From positions 124,001 to 188,000 of the forward strand of contig NZ_JAHWGT010000011.1 of NCBI RefSeq assembly GCF_020873895.1: 64,000 nt of DNA, read 5' to 3'. The notes under the pieces were generated by a model. It was not told the DNA's origin, did no database searches, and saw only the letters and a program-made list of their open reading frames with translations. The DNA is from Streptomyces sp. DH12. Its GTDB lineage: Bacteria; Actinomycetota; Actinomycetes; Streptomycetales; Streptomycetaceae. A program made the translations under genes and the position numbers. This document shows positions 18,134 to 27,229 of this stretch, one piece after another (position 1 is the stretch's first letter; the number at the start of each line of letters is the position of its first letter).

Positions 18134-18205
18134 CTGGCCTACCTGGACTCGAACCAAGACTAACTGAACCAGAATCAGTCGTGCTGCCAATTACACCATA
18201 GGCCA
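18134..18205 (-). tRNA. tRNA-Gln (anticodon CUG), copy 1 of 2
   Basis: A 72-nt gene identical to the Gln copy at 17813-17884. It is the first tRNA in the transcribed direction. Confidence 0.96.
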
Positions 18206-18294
18206 CCGGAACACAACCCCCGAGGGAGATCTTGTTCGGCTCGCGCTCCGGGGTTCCGGCCTTTCGGCCCGCTCCCCTCGGCGCAGGAAGAACA

Positions 18295-19014
18295 TTACCC
18301 GAAGGTCTGCGGCGCTCCAAAACGGGTATCGCCGCGGAGCAGCGCGGGGAGCTGGTCGAGGCCCGTGATGCGGGTCAGCTCGGGGCGGCCGCCGGAGCCC
18401 GCGCGGTCGAGCCAGACGCCCAGGAGGCCGGCCTCGACGGCGCCCCGGGCGTCGATGTCGGGCTGGTCGCCGACGTAGGCGACCTCCGCCGGCGGCAGGT
18501 CCAGGGCGTCGCAGGCGGCGTGGAAGGCGGCGGCGGCGGGCTTCGAGACGCCGATGTCGGCGGCGCACAGCACCGCCTCGAACCGGTCGCGCACGCCGAG
18601 GACGCGCAGCTTGCGGTCCTGGTTGAGCAGGGAGGAGTTCGACAGCACGGCGTGGCGGTAGTCGGCCGCGAGGCGGTCCAGCACCGGGACGGTGTCCGGG
18701 AAGAGCTCCCAGGCGGCCTCGTAGTGCGCGAGGTACCGCGCGAACCAGGCGTCGGCCTCGTCGTCGGCGAGGGCGGTGCCGAGGAAGGTGCGCACCCGGT
18801 CGCGCCGCTGCTGCTCCCAGGTCACCTCGCCGGCGGAGAACCGGTGCCAGTGGGCGAGGGTCGCCTCCCGCCAGTGCTCCAGCGCCTCCTCGACGCAGGA
18901 GTACGCGGCGCCCAGGCCCTCGTCGCGCAGGTGGCGCCGCATTCCGGTGCGGTCGGCGCGGGCGTAGTCGAAGATCGTGTCGTCGATGTCCCACAGGACG
19001 GCGCGGATGGCCAT
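18295..19014 (-). CDS. HAD-superfamily hydrolase
   Basis: A 239-residue phosphatase-type protein. HAD motif I is AVLWDIDDTIFDYA at the N-terminus (nucleophile D in DIDDT), motif II AVLSNSSLL, motif III lysine in DIGVSKPAAAAFHAA, and motif IV YVGDQPDIDARGAVEAGL. A helical C1 cap lies between motifs I and II. The substrate is unknown; such genes are often annotated as haloacid dehalogenase-like or phosphoglycolate phosphatase-like. The start is the ATG at 19014. It sits between the tRNA array and gltX on the same strand. Confidence 0.88.
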   Translation of the reverse strand: MAIRAVLWDIDDTIFDYARADRTGMRRHLRDEGLGAAYSCVEEALEHWREATLAHWHRFSAGEVTWEQQRRDRVRTFLGTALADDEADAWFARYLAHYEAAWELFPDTVPVLDRLAADYRHAVLSNSSLLNQDRKLRVLGVRDRFEAVLCAADIGVSKPAAAAFHAACDALDLPPAEVAYVGDQPDIDARGAVEAGLLGVWLDRAGSGGRPELTRITGLDQLPALLRGDTRFGAPQTFG

Positions 19015-19163
19015 GCCCCGACGGTACCGCCGCGTGCGGGGGCGCGGTGCCGGGCCGCGGGCTTCGGGTCCCACGGGCCGCCGAGGGGCGGCGCGGGACC
19101 GCGGGCCCGGGCCGGGGCGTCGTGCGCGGGGTCCCGCGGGCGGGGCCTCCGCCGGGCAGGACC

Positions 19164-20642
19164 TCAGGCGGCGGCCAGCTTGGCCAGGGCCGCGTCGACG
19201 CGGGCGAGGGTGCGCTCCTTGCCGAGGATCTCCAGCGACTCGAAGAGCGGCAGGCCGACCGTGCGCCCGGTGACGGCGACGCGGACGGGGGCCTGGGCCT
19301 TGCCGAGCTTGAGGCCGTGCTGCTCGCCGGCGGCGAGGACGGCGTCCTTCAGCGACTCGGGGCTGGTCCAGTCCGCGGCCTCCAGCGTGGCGCGGGCGGT
19401 GCGCAGCAGGGCGTCGGAGCCCTCCTTCATCGCCTTCTGCCAGGACGCCTCGTCCTCGACGGGCTCCTTCAGGAAGAGGAAGTCGACGTTGGCCGTGATG
19501 TCGGAGAGGACCGTCAGCCGGGTCTGGGCGTGCGGGGCGATGGCCTCCCAGGCGGCCTGGTCGAAGTCCTCCGGCGCCCAGGGGGCGTGCGGGGCGCGCA
19601 GCCAGGGCTCGCAGGCGGCGGCGAACGCCTTCACGTCCAGCATGCGGATGTGGTCGGCGTTGATCGACTCGGCCTTCTTCAGGTCGAAGCGCGCCGGGTT
19701 GGCGTTGACGTCCGCGATGTCGAACCGCTCGACCATCTGCGGGACGGTGAAGACGTCCTGGTCGGCGGAGAACGACCAGCCCAGGAGGGAGAGGTAGTTG
19801 AGCAGGCCCTCGGGGAGGAAGCCGCGCTCGCGGTAGATGTTGAGGGACGCCTGCGGGTCGCGCTTGGAGAGCTTCTTGTTGCCCTCGCCCATCACGTAGG
19901 GCAGGTGGCCGAACTCCGGGACGGTCTTGGCGACGCCGAGCTCGATCAGCGCCTTGTACAGGGCGATCTGCCGCGGGGTGGAGGACAGCAGGTCCTCGCC
20001 GCGCAGCACGTGCGTGATCTCCATCAGCGCGTCGTCGACCGGGTTGACCAGGGTGTACAGCGGCGCGCCGTTGGCGCGGACGATGCCGTAGTCCGGGACG
20101 TTGTCCGGGGTGAAGGTCAGCTCGCCGCGGACCAGGTCGCGGAAGGTGATCGGCTCGTCCGGCATGCGGAAGCGGACGATGGCGCTGCGGCCCTCCGCCT
20201 CGTACGCGGAGACCTGCTCGGGGTCGAGCTCGCGGCAATGGCCGTCGTAACCGGAGGGCTTGCCGGCGGCGCGGGCGGCCTCGCGGCGCGTCTCCAGTTC
20301 CTCGGTGGTGCAGTAGCAGCGGTAGGCGTACCCGCCGTCGAGGAGCTTGCCGGCGATCTCGCGGTAGACGTCCATGCGCTGCGACTGGCGGTACGGGGCG
20401 TGGGGGCCGCCGACCTCGGGGCCCTCGTCCCAGTCGAGGCCGAGCCAGCGCAGCGAGTCCAGGAGCTGGCGGTACGACTCCTCGGAGTCGCGGGCCGCGT
20501 CGGTGTCCTCGATGCGGAAGACCATGGTGCCGCCGTGGTGCCGGGCGAAGGCCCAGTTGAACAGGGCGGTGCGGACCAGGCCCACGTGGGGGTTGCCGGT
20601 CGGCGAGGGACAGAAACGGACGCGGATGGACGCGTTAGCCAC
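19164..20642 (-). CDS. gltX: Glutamyl-tRNA synthetase
   Basis: A 492-residue class I synthetase. The HIGH-type motif is in FCPSPTGNPHVGLVRTALFN and the KMSKS-type motif in GEGNKKLSKRDP. RIEDTDAARDSEES is the usual GluRS segment. No GlnRS gene is seen here, and Streptomyces rely on a nondiscriminating GluRS plus GatCAB, so this enzyme probably charges both tRNA-Glu and tRNA-Gln; both are encoded 1 kb away. The GTG start overlaps the stop of the upstream hydrolase by 8 bp, so the two are coupled. Confidence 0.96.
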   Translation of the reverse strand: MANASIRVRFCPSPTGNPHVGLVRTALFNWAFARHHGGTMVFRIEDTDAARDSEESYRQLLDSLRWLGLDWDEGPEVGGPHAPYRQSQRMDVYREIAGKLLDGGYAYRCYCTTEELETRREAARAAGKPSGYDGHCRELDPEQVSAYEAEGRSAIVRFRMPDEPITFRDLVRGELTFTPDNVPDYGIVRANGAPLYTLVNPVDDALMEITHVLRGEDLLSSTPRQIALYKALIELGVAKTVPEFGHLPYVMGEGNKKLSKRDPQASLNIYRERGFLPEGLLNYLSLLGWSFSADQDVFTVPQMVERFDIADVNANPARFDLKKAESINADHIRMLDVKAFAAACEPWLRAPHAPWAPEDFDQAAWEAIAPHAQTRLTVLSDITANVDFLFLKEPVEDEASWQKAMKEGSDALLRTARATLEAADWTSPESLKDAVLAAGEQHGLKLGKAQAPVRVAVTGRTVGLPLFESLEILGKERTLARVDAALAKLAAA

Positions 20643-21423
20643 GCTTGATCACCTTGTTGGTGAGAGTGCCGATGCCTTCGATGGTGACGGCGACCTCGTC
20701 GCCGACGTTGAGGGGGCCGACCCCGGCCGGGGTGCCGGTGAGGATGACGTCGCCGGGCAGCAGCGTCATGGCCTCGGAGATGTGGACCACCAGGTCCTCG
20801 ACGGAGCGGAGCATGTCGCTCGTGCGGCCGAGCTGGCGCTGGGCGCCGTTGACCGTGCACTGGATGGTGAGGTCGCCCGGGTCGAGGTCGGTCTCCACCC
20901 ACGGGCCGAGCGGGCAGGCGGTGTCGAAGCCCTTGGCGCGGGCCCACTGGCTCTCGCGCCGCTGGACGTCGCGCGCGGTGACGTCGTTGGCGCAGGTGTA
21001 GCCGAGGACGACGTCCTTGACGCGCTCGCGCGGGACCTCGCGGCACATGCGGCCGATGACGACGGCGAGCTCGGCCTCGTGGTGGAGCTCGTCCGAGAAG
21101 GAGGGGTACTCGATGGCGTCGCCGGAGCCGATCACCGAGGTGGTGGGCTTGAAGAAGGCGACGGGGGCGTCCGGGACCTCGTTGCCGAGCTCCGCGGCGT
21201 GCTCCGCGTAGTTGCGGCCGATGGCCACGACCTTGTTGGGCAGCACGGGCGGCAGGAGCCGGACCTTGGCGAGCGGGATCTTGGTGCCGCTCAGCTCGAA
21301 GTCGGTGTACGGGATGCCCCGGATGACGTCGAGGACGAGGTCGCCCTCCGCGCCGGGGGCGGCGTCACCCTCGACCGCGCCGAAGGCGACGTTGCCGTCG
21401 ATGGAGAACCTGGCGATGCGCAC
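20635..21423 (-). CDS. Fumarylacetoacetate hydrolase-family protein
   Basis: A 262-residue FAH-fold enzyme beginning MRIARFSIDGNVAFG. Core motifs are VVAIGRNYAEHAAELG, FFKPTTSVIGSGD, and the metal-binding HHEAELAVVIGR with ENDV-like ANDVTARDVQRRE. LTGTPAGVGPLNVGDEV near the end is also typical. Members hydrolyse or isomerise acylpyruvates and hydroxyhepta-dienedioates; the substrate here is undefined. The gene overlaps gltX by 8 bp, an arrangement seen in other Streptomyces, with no obvious metabolic link. Confidence 0.88.
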   Translation of the reverse strand: MRIARFSIDGNVAFGAVEGDAAPGAEGDLVLDVIRGIPYTDFELSGTKIPLAKVRLLPPVLPNKVVAIGRNYAEHAAELGNEVPDAPVAFFKPTTSVIGSGDAIEYPSFSDELHHEAELAVVIGRMCREVPRERVKDVVLGYTCANDVTARDVQRRESQWARAKGFDTACPLGPWVETDLDPGDLTIQCTVNGAQRQLGRTSDMLRSVEDLVVHISEAMTLLPGDVILTGTPAGVGPLNVGDEVAVTIEGIGTLTNKVIKRG

Positions 21424-21543
21424 GGATGCCTGTGCCCCTCACTGAGCTGGCTGGAGTCTGACGCTCCAGGCTAACGCCCGGGGGGCGGACCGCCGGTCCG
21501 GTGTGGTGCGCGCTGCCCGCCGCGGGTCGCGCGCACCGGCCGT

Positions 21544-21726
21544 TCAGCGTCCGGCGGCGACCGGGGCGTCCATGAGGACGGTGCGCCGGGGGTTGGCGGT
21601 GGCGGCGGGCAGCTCGGCCGCCTGCTCCGGGACCGCGCCCCGGCCCAGCGCGGCCGCGTCGGCGAGGTGCGCGAGGGTGGTGCGGCGGGGGTTGGCGGTC
21701 GTGCGGATGGTCATGGTGGTCTTCAC
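21544..21726 (-). CDS. Small peptide with duplicated NPRRT motif
   Basis: A 60-residue candidate from GTG 21726 (or 56 residues from ATG 21714). The peptide contains TANPRRTTL near its start and TANPRRTVL near its end, spaced ~35 residues apart, with an Ala/Glu-rich middle. No signal peptide or membrane segment is seen. A GAGG lies ~12 nt before the GTG. I do not recognise a family. The duplicated motif argues against random reading, but the prediction still needs RNA or proteomic support. Confidence 0.5.
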   Translation of the reverse strand: MKTTMTIRTTANPRRTTLAHLADAAALGRGAVPEQAAELPAATANPRRTVLMDAPVAAGR

Positions 21727-22320
21727 GGTGTCTTCGGACCTCGTTGCTCGGCTCGGGCGGTCGGCGGGGGCGGGCCACCGCAGCGCACTTGACGGCGGGC
21801 CCATCCCTGTAAAGCGTCAGGCTAAACATCGTGGTTCCCGCCAATACCGCGCGGAGCACGCGAGTGGCATGTGAGTTTCCTCACCAGGGGCCAGGCATTT
21901 CCGACATTCCCGACGACGCTATGGAGTGGCGAAAACGGACATCCACTGACTGAACGCTGCATTCCGCCGCTGATCATGTCGACTGGGGCAGCCTCCACGC
22001 GTAAGCGACTCGTTCGAAATCGTCCGATTCCTCCCTGATCGCTTTCTACGGCACGTGAGGGCGGGATCACGCCCCGTGACCCACCCCACCGGGCCGGCTG
22101 CCGCCCTTGTTGGAGATCCTGCACTGTGCTGGAATTCCACGCACCGCCGCATGGAGACCGGCGAGCTGGGGCGCAAAGGCAGCGCCGAGCGGCGGTGGGG
22201 AAGGGGGGATTCCGCGCCGGTCACCGACGACCACCGAGGGGCGCACTCGCGCTCCCACGACGCCGACACCGTCTCGTCCGTTCGCGCGGAGGGACGCCTG
22301 GTCCAGAGGTTGCGACGCTA
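21727..22320. promoter_or_regulatory. Upstream region of the first conservon
   Basis: This 594-bp non-coding stretch separates the small NPRR gene from cvnA1. Its left half is less GC-rich than the average of the window. No convincing gene, tRNA or strong hairpin is seen; it presumably holds the cvn1 promoter, but I cannot assign -35/-10 elements. Confidence 0.4.
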
Positions 22321-25300
22321 GTGCAGGGACGTTTCAAGAGGGATGGCAGCGCTGCGGCGGAACAGGAGCCGCGCGGCGGGACCGACCGCGGCTCCTCGCC
22401 CCAGCACACCCAGAACCCGGGACCGGCGGGCGCCGGCGACGGCGACCACGCCGGCCGTTCGGCGGGCGCGGCGGGAGCGGCCCCGGCCGGGTCCGACGCG
22501 GCGGGTGCGACGGGCGGCAAGGGCGTGAAGCCCGGACGGCGCGACAGGTCGGGCCGGTCCGCCAAGGCGGGCAGGTCGGCGAAGGAGCCCCGCGAAACCA
22601 AGGACGCGAAGGAGTCGACGGAGCCGAAGGCGGCCACGCCCGGCGACACCGGCTCCCGAATAGCCCTGCGCAACTGGCGCATCAGCACGCGACTGGTCTC
22701 CCTGCTCGCCCTCCCCGTGGTCGCCGCGACCTCGCTGGGCGGACTCCGCATCCAGGAGTCGATGGAGAACATGGAGCAGCTGGACCACATGCAGCTGCTC
22801 ACCAAGCTCACCCGCGAGGCGCACCACCTCGCGCAGGCGCTCCAGGAGGAGCGCGACCTCACGGCCGGGCCGATCGCCAACGAGGCGAAGCTCGACAACT
22901 TCCAGATCAAGAACCCGCGTGACAAGACCGACTCGGCGCAGCGCGCGTTCCTCAACGCCACCGACGAGATCGGCGACACGCAGGAGGACGAGGCGCTCGC
23001 GAGCATCCGCGCCAACGTCACCCAGATCGCCAACCAGGTCATCAGCCTCGGGGTCATCCGCAAGGAGGCCTACAAGGGCGACATGACCTCCGCGACGGTC
23101 GGCAAGTACAACCGGCTCATCGAGTCGCTGCTGACCCTGTCCCAGGACATGGCGCAGGCCACCAGCAACCCCGACATGATCAAGCGCACCCGCGCGCTGG
23201 CGGCGTTCTCCTCCGCGAAGGAGTACGCCTCCATGCAGCGGGCCGTCATCGCCGCCGCGCTGCCGAAGCAGACCAGCGGCAAGACCCGGCTGAACGAGAA
23301 CGACCGGCAGTACGCCGAGGACGCCCGCGTCAACGAGAACGCGGCGCTCAAGTCGTTCCACTCCATCTACGAGTCGGCCGGCGGCGACGCCACCGAGCTG
23401 CTCGCCCCGCTGAACTCCGGCAACCCCTCGATCCAGGCCGCCGACCAGTACGCCGGCCGCGTGCTGCGCGAGACGAACGGCCTCGCCAACGCCCCGCGGC
23501 GCACCTACCTCGACTGGACCGACGAGGCGGAGACCAAGCTCCGCGCCATGGAGACCATCGAGGCCACGCTGCTGGGCGAGATGGAGAGCAAGGCCCGCGA
23601 CCTGCGCCAGGAGGCGCAGCGCGAGGCGATCATCAACGGTGCCCTGATCATCCTGGTCCTCGGCGTCTCGCTGATCGGCGCCTTCGTGGTGGCCCGCTCC
23701 ATGATCCAGTCGCTGCGCCGGCTCCAGGACACCGCCACCAAGGTCGCCCAGGAGCGGCTGCCCCAGCTGGTCGCGCAGCTCTCCGAGGCCGACCCCCAGG
23801 ACGTCGACACGTCCGTGGAGTCCGTCGGCGTCCACTCGCGCGACGAGATCGGCAAGGTGGCCGCGGCCTTCGACGACGTGCACCGCGAGGCGGTCCGCCT
23901 CGCCGCCGAGCAGGCCCTCCTGCGGGGCAACGTCAACGCGATGTTCACCAACCTCTCGCGCCGCTCCCAGGGTCTGATCCAGCGTCAGCTCTCGCTCATC
24001 TCCGAGCTGGAGTCCCGCGAGGCCGACCCGGACCAGCTCTCCTCGCTCTTCAAGCTCGACCACCTCGCCACCCGTATGCGCCGGAACGGCGAGAACCTCC
24101 TCGTCCTCGCCGGCGAGGAGCCGGGACGCCGCTGGACGCGGCCGGTCCCCCTCGTCGACGTGCTCCGCGCCGCCGCCTCCGAGGTGGAGCAGTACGAGCG
24201 CATCGAGCTGGCCTCCGTGCCCGGCACCGAGGTCGCCGGCCGCGTCGTCAACGACCTCGTGCACCTCCTCGCCGAGCTGCTGGAGAACGCCACGTCGTTC
24301 TCCTCGCCGCAGACGAAGGTGCGCGTCACCGGCCACGCGCTGCCCGACGGCCGCGTGCTGGTCGAGATCCACGACACCGGCATCGGCCTCTCCCCCGAGG
24401 ACCTCGCGGCCATCAACGAGCGGCTGGCGTCGCCGCCGACCGTGGACGTCTCCGTCTCCCGCCGCATGGGCCTGTTCGTGGTCGGCCGCCTGTCGCTGCG
24501 CCACGGCATCCGGATCCAGCTGCGCCCGTCCGACTCGGGCGGTACCACCGCGCTCGTCATGCTCCCCGTCGACGTCACGCAGGGCGGGCGCAAGCCCGGC
24601 CCCGGCGGCCCCGGCGGCCAGGCGGGCCAGGGCGGTCTGCCGCAGGGCGGTTCCGCCGGCGGCCGATCGGCCGGCGCTCCGGGCGGTCTGCCCGGCGGCG
24701 GGCGTCCCGGTCTGCCGGGCGGCTCCGGCGGCACCCCGCAGAACCGGCTCGCCGCGGGCCTCGGCGCCCGCGGCCAGGCGGGCGGCCGTCCCGCGCTGCC
24801 GGGCCGCGACGACCAGGGCGGGCGCCCCGGAGGCGCCCCGCAGGGCGGCGGCCTGCTCGGCGGTGCGCAGGGCGGGTCGCAGGGCGGCCGGACCGGCCGC
24901 GGCGAGGAGCAGGACGGTCGCCGCCAGGGCGGACTCGCCGGTGCGTTCGGCGGCCAGGGCGACGGGCGCGAGCGCCCGGGCGGCCCGGCGGCGCCGGGCG
25001 GCATCCCGACCCGCTCCGACGTGTGGCAGGGCGCCCAGGGCGCTCCCGCCGGCGGGCAGTCCCCGCAGGGCGGCGACCAGGCGCGGCGCCAGCAGCAGCT
25101 GCCGGCGCCCGGCGGCCCGCGCGCCGAGCTCCCCGGCGGCGGCCCGCAGCGCCCCGCGCGCCCGCAGGGCCCCGGCTGGGGCGACCAGGGCGCTCCCGGC
25201 CGTACCCCGCTGGACGCGCCGCGCGGCCACGAGGAGCCCGATACGACCGGCCAGTACGCCCGTCCGTCGGACCAGACGCAGGGCCCCGGCTCCACGGCCG

Positions 25301-26268
25301 AGTTCCCGCGCCCCGACTTCGACGGTCCGCGACCGGACCTCGCCGCCCCCCAGGGCGGGCCGGCCGGGCCCGACCCCGCCTCCACCACGGCGATGCCGCG
25401 GCCGGACTTCGGCGCCCCGCGCCAGCCGGCCGGCAGCCTGCCGCCGGCCGGCGGTTCCGGCGACGGCCGGACGCCGCTGTACGACACGCTGGAGAACAAC
25501 TGGAACCAGGGCCGCCAGGACCAGGGGCAGCAGGGCCAGGGGCAGCAGCCGAACCAGTGGCAGCAGGCCCCGGCGCAGCAGCAGCACCCGGGCGCCCCGG
25601 GCCAGGGCCGGCCCCGGCACGACGGCCACCCGGACCAGGGCTCCTTCCAGGGCCAGGGCCAGGGCGGCCAGAACCGGAACCAGGGTCAGCCGCAGGGCGG
25701 GCAGGGGTACTTCCCCGGCCAGGCTCCGCAGCAGCCGCAGGCCCCGGCGCGGTACCAGCCGCAGGAGCAGAACCGCCAGGGCGGTGAACGCCCCCCGGCG
25801 CACGACCAGACGATGCCCACCCCGGTCGTACCGCAGCAGCAGTACCGGCCCCAGCGGCCGGCGCAGGACCGCCCGGCCCCGGCCGGGCCCCAGCGGGCCG
25901 TACCGGGCCAGGGCGGTCCGGGCCAGGGCGGTCAGGACCAGGGCCGGGGGGCCGACCCGGCCGCCGCCGGCTGGCGTCCGACGCCCAACGACGAGCTGGT
26001 GCGCCAGGCCGAGCGGGTCCGCAAGCCCGCGGCCGGCGGCGTCACCACCTCCGGCCTGCCCCGCCGGGTGCCGCGCGCCAACCTGGTGCCGGGCACGGCG
26101 CAGGAGCAGCCGCACCAGGCGGGACCGCAGGTCTCGCGGGCCCCCGACGACGTACGGGGCCGGCTCACGAACCTGCGGCGCGGCATCCAGCAGGGACGTC
26201 AGGCCGGTTCCGGCAACACCGGCAGCTTCCAGGTCGGTCCCACTCACCAGCAGGAGCGTGAGTTTTGA
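22321..26268 (+). CDS. cvnA1: Conservon sensor kinase-like protein CvnA (first copy)
   Basis: A 1315-residue membrane protein, start GTG at 22321 with AGAGG upstream. After a charged cytoplasmic N-terminus come TM1 (~123-142), an extracytoplasmic nitrate/nitrite-sensing-type helical domain, TM2 (~437-460), a HAMP region and a kinase-like core. The core has FKLDHLATRMRRNGENLLVL, HLLAELLENATSFSS (N box, ~646) and EIHDTGIGLSPEDL (G box). Residues ~756-1315 are a disordered Gly/Gln/Pro-rich tail ending in a conserved block around GGVTTSGLPRRVPRANLV. CvnA proteins are proposed to act like receptors for the CvnD GTPase. The stop overlaps cvnB1. Confidence 0.93.
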   Translation: MQGRFKRDGSAAAEQEPRGGTDRGSSPQHTQNPGPAGAGDGDHAGRSAGAAGAAPAGSDAAGATGGKGVKPGRRDRSGRSAKAGRSAKEPRETKDAKESTEPKAATPGDTGSRIALRNWRISTRLVSLLALPVVAATSLGGLRIQESMENMEQLDHMQLLTKLTREAHHLAQALQEERDLTAGPIANEAKLDNFQIKNPRDKTDSAQRAFLNATDEIGDTQEDEALASIRANVTQIANQVISLGVIRKEAYKGDMTSATVGKYNRLIESLLTLSQDMAQATSNPDMIKRTRALAAFSSAKEYASMQRAVIAAALPKQTSGKTRLNENDRQYAEDARVNENAALKSFHSIYESAGGDATELLAPLNSGNPSIQAADQYAGRVLRETNGLANAPRRTYLDWTDEAETKLRAMETIEATLLGEMESKARDLRQEAQREAIINGALIILVLGVSLIGAFVVARSMIQSLRRLQDTATKVAQERLPQLVAQLSEADPQDVDTSVESVGVHSRDEIGKVAAAFDDVHREAVRLAAEQALLRGNVNAMFTNLSRRSQGLIQRQLSLISELESREADPDQLSSLFKLDHLATRMRRNGENLLVLAGEEPGRRWTRPVPLVDVLRAAASEVEQYERIELASVPGTEVAGRVVNDLVHLLAELLENATSFSSPQTKVRVTGHALPDGRVLVEIHDTGIGLSPEDLAAINERLASPPTVDVSVSRRMGLFVVGRLSLRHGIRIQLRPSDSGGTTALVMLPVDVTQGGRKPGPGGPGGQAGQGGLPQGGSAGGRSAGAPGGLPGGGRPGLPGGSGGTPQNRLAAGLGARGQAGGRPALPGRDDQGGRPGGAPQGGGLLGGAQGGSQGGRTGRGEEQDGRRQGGLAGAFGGQGDGRERPGGPAAPGGIPTRSDVWQGAQGAPAGGQSPQGGDQARRQQQLPAPGGPRAELPGGGPQRPARPQGPGWGDQGAPGRTPLDAPRGHEEPDTTGQYARPSDQTQGPGSTAEFPRPDFDGPRPDLAAPQGGPAGPDPASTTAMPRPDFGAPRQPAGSLPPAGGSGDGRTPLYDTLENNWNQGRQDQGQQGQGQQPNQWQQAPAQQQHPGAPGQGRPRHDGHPDQGSFQGQGQGGQNRNQGQPQGGQGYFPGQAPQQPQAPARYQPQEQNRQGGERPPAHDQTMPTPVVPQQQYRPQRPAQDRPAPAGPQRAVPGQGGPGQGGQDQGRGADPAAAGWRPTPNDELVRQAERVRKPAAGGVTTSGLPRRVPRANLVPGTAQEQPHQAGPQVSRAPDDVRGRLTNLRRGIQQGRQAGSGNTGSFQVGPTHQQEREF

Positions 26269-26687
26269 GCGCGATGAGCCAGGCGGCGCAGAATCTGAAC
26301 TGGTTGATCACCAACTTCGTGGACAACACCCCCGGGGTGTCCCACACGGTGGTGGTCTCCGCCGACGGCCTGCTGCTGGCGATGTCCGAGGGTTTCCCCC
26401 GCGACCGCGCCGACCAGCTGGCGGCCGTCGCGTCCGGGCTGACCTCGCTGACCGCGGGCGCGTCCCGCATCTTCGAGGGGGGTCCCGTCAACCAGACGGT
26501 GGTGGAGATGGAGCGCGGCTTCCTCTTCCTCATGTCCATCTCGGACGGCTCCTCGCTGGCCGTACTCGCCCACCCCGACGCCGACATCGGGCTGGTCGGA
26601 TACGAGATGGCGCTGCTGGTCGACCGGGCCGGCAGCGTCCTCACCCCGGACCTCCGCGCGGAGCTCCAGGGCAGCCTGCTCCACTGA
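26265..26687 (+). CDS. cvnB1: Conservon roadblock/LC7 protein CvnB (first copy)
   Basis: A 140-residue roadblock/LC7-fold protein (NLNWLITNFVDNTPGVSHTV, VVSADGLLLAMSEGFPRDRA). Such proteins bind or regulate small GTPases. The start is taken as TTG 26265, which overlaps the cvnA1 stop and lies 8 nt after AGGAG. The second copy has a GTG at the same codon, which supports this choice; an ATG three codons later is the alternative. It differs from CvnB2 at only about four residues. Confidence 0.92.
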   Translation: MSAMSQAAQNLNWLITNFVDNTPGVSHTVVVSADGLLLAMSEGFPRDRADQLAAVASGLTSLTAGASRIFEGGPVNQTVVEMERGFLFLMSISDGSSLAVLAHPDADIGLVGYEMALLVDRAGSVLTPDLRAELQGSLLH

Positions 26688-26818
26688 TCGGCCTGGCGGG
26701 TACGCCCCTCCGTACCCGCCTCCCGCCTTGCCAGACACCCCGTCGGCCGCCCCATCCGGCCCCCCACCGGCCCAGTCAGACGGCACGCAGACCACCTGCT
26801 GTCCCGACCGGAGGATCC

Positions 26819-27229
26819 ATGACCCCGCCCCCCGCCTCTCACGATCCTTACGGCGCGTCGCTCGACGACGCCTCGTACGGACTTGAAGGCGATCAGCCGC
26901 TGGTCCGCCCCTACGCGATGACCGGCGGCCGGACCCGGCCCCGCTACCAGCTCGCCATCGAGGCGCTGGTGTCGACGACGGCCGACCCGGCGCACCTCGC
27001 CGGGCTGCTCCCCGAGCACCAGAGGATCTGCCACCTCTGCCGTGAGGTGAAGTCCGTGGCCGAGGTCTCGGCCCTGCTGTCGATGCCGCTCGGGGTGGCC
27101 AGGATCCTCGTCGCCGACCTGGCGGAGGCCGGCATGGTGGCGATCCACCAGCCAGGAAACGGAGAGACCGGCGGTACGCCGGATGTGACGCTGCTCGAAA
27201 GGGTGCTCAGTGGACTTCGCAAGCTCTAG
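26819..27229 (+). CDS. cvnC1: Conservon DUF742 protein CvnC (first copy)
   Basis: A 136-residue DUF742 protein starting at an ATG behind GGAGGATCC. LVRPYAMTGGRTRPRYQLAI is the family signature, followed by ALVSTT, an HQRICHLCREVKSVAEVSAL-like segment, and a winged-helix-like C-terminus with VTLLERVLSGLRKL. It overlaps cvnD1 by 20 bp. A 131-bp gap separates it from cvnB1, longer than elsewhere in the operon. Confidence 0.92.
   Translation: MTPPPASHDPYGASLDDASYGLEGDQPLVRPYAMTGGRTRPRYQLAIEALVSTTADPAHLAGLLPEHQRICHLCREVKSVAEVSALLSMPLGVARILVADLAEAGMVAIHQPGNGETGGTPDVTLLERVLSGLRKL

Noticed and set aside
22318-26247. A 1309-codon open frame on the minus strand opposite cvnA1
   Set aside because: It is the antisense of a long GC-rich gene; the plus frame has clear kinase, HAMP and membrane features and a coupled operon.
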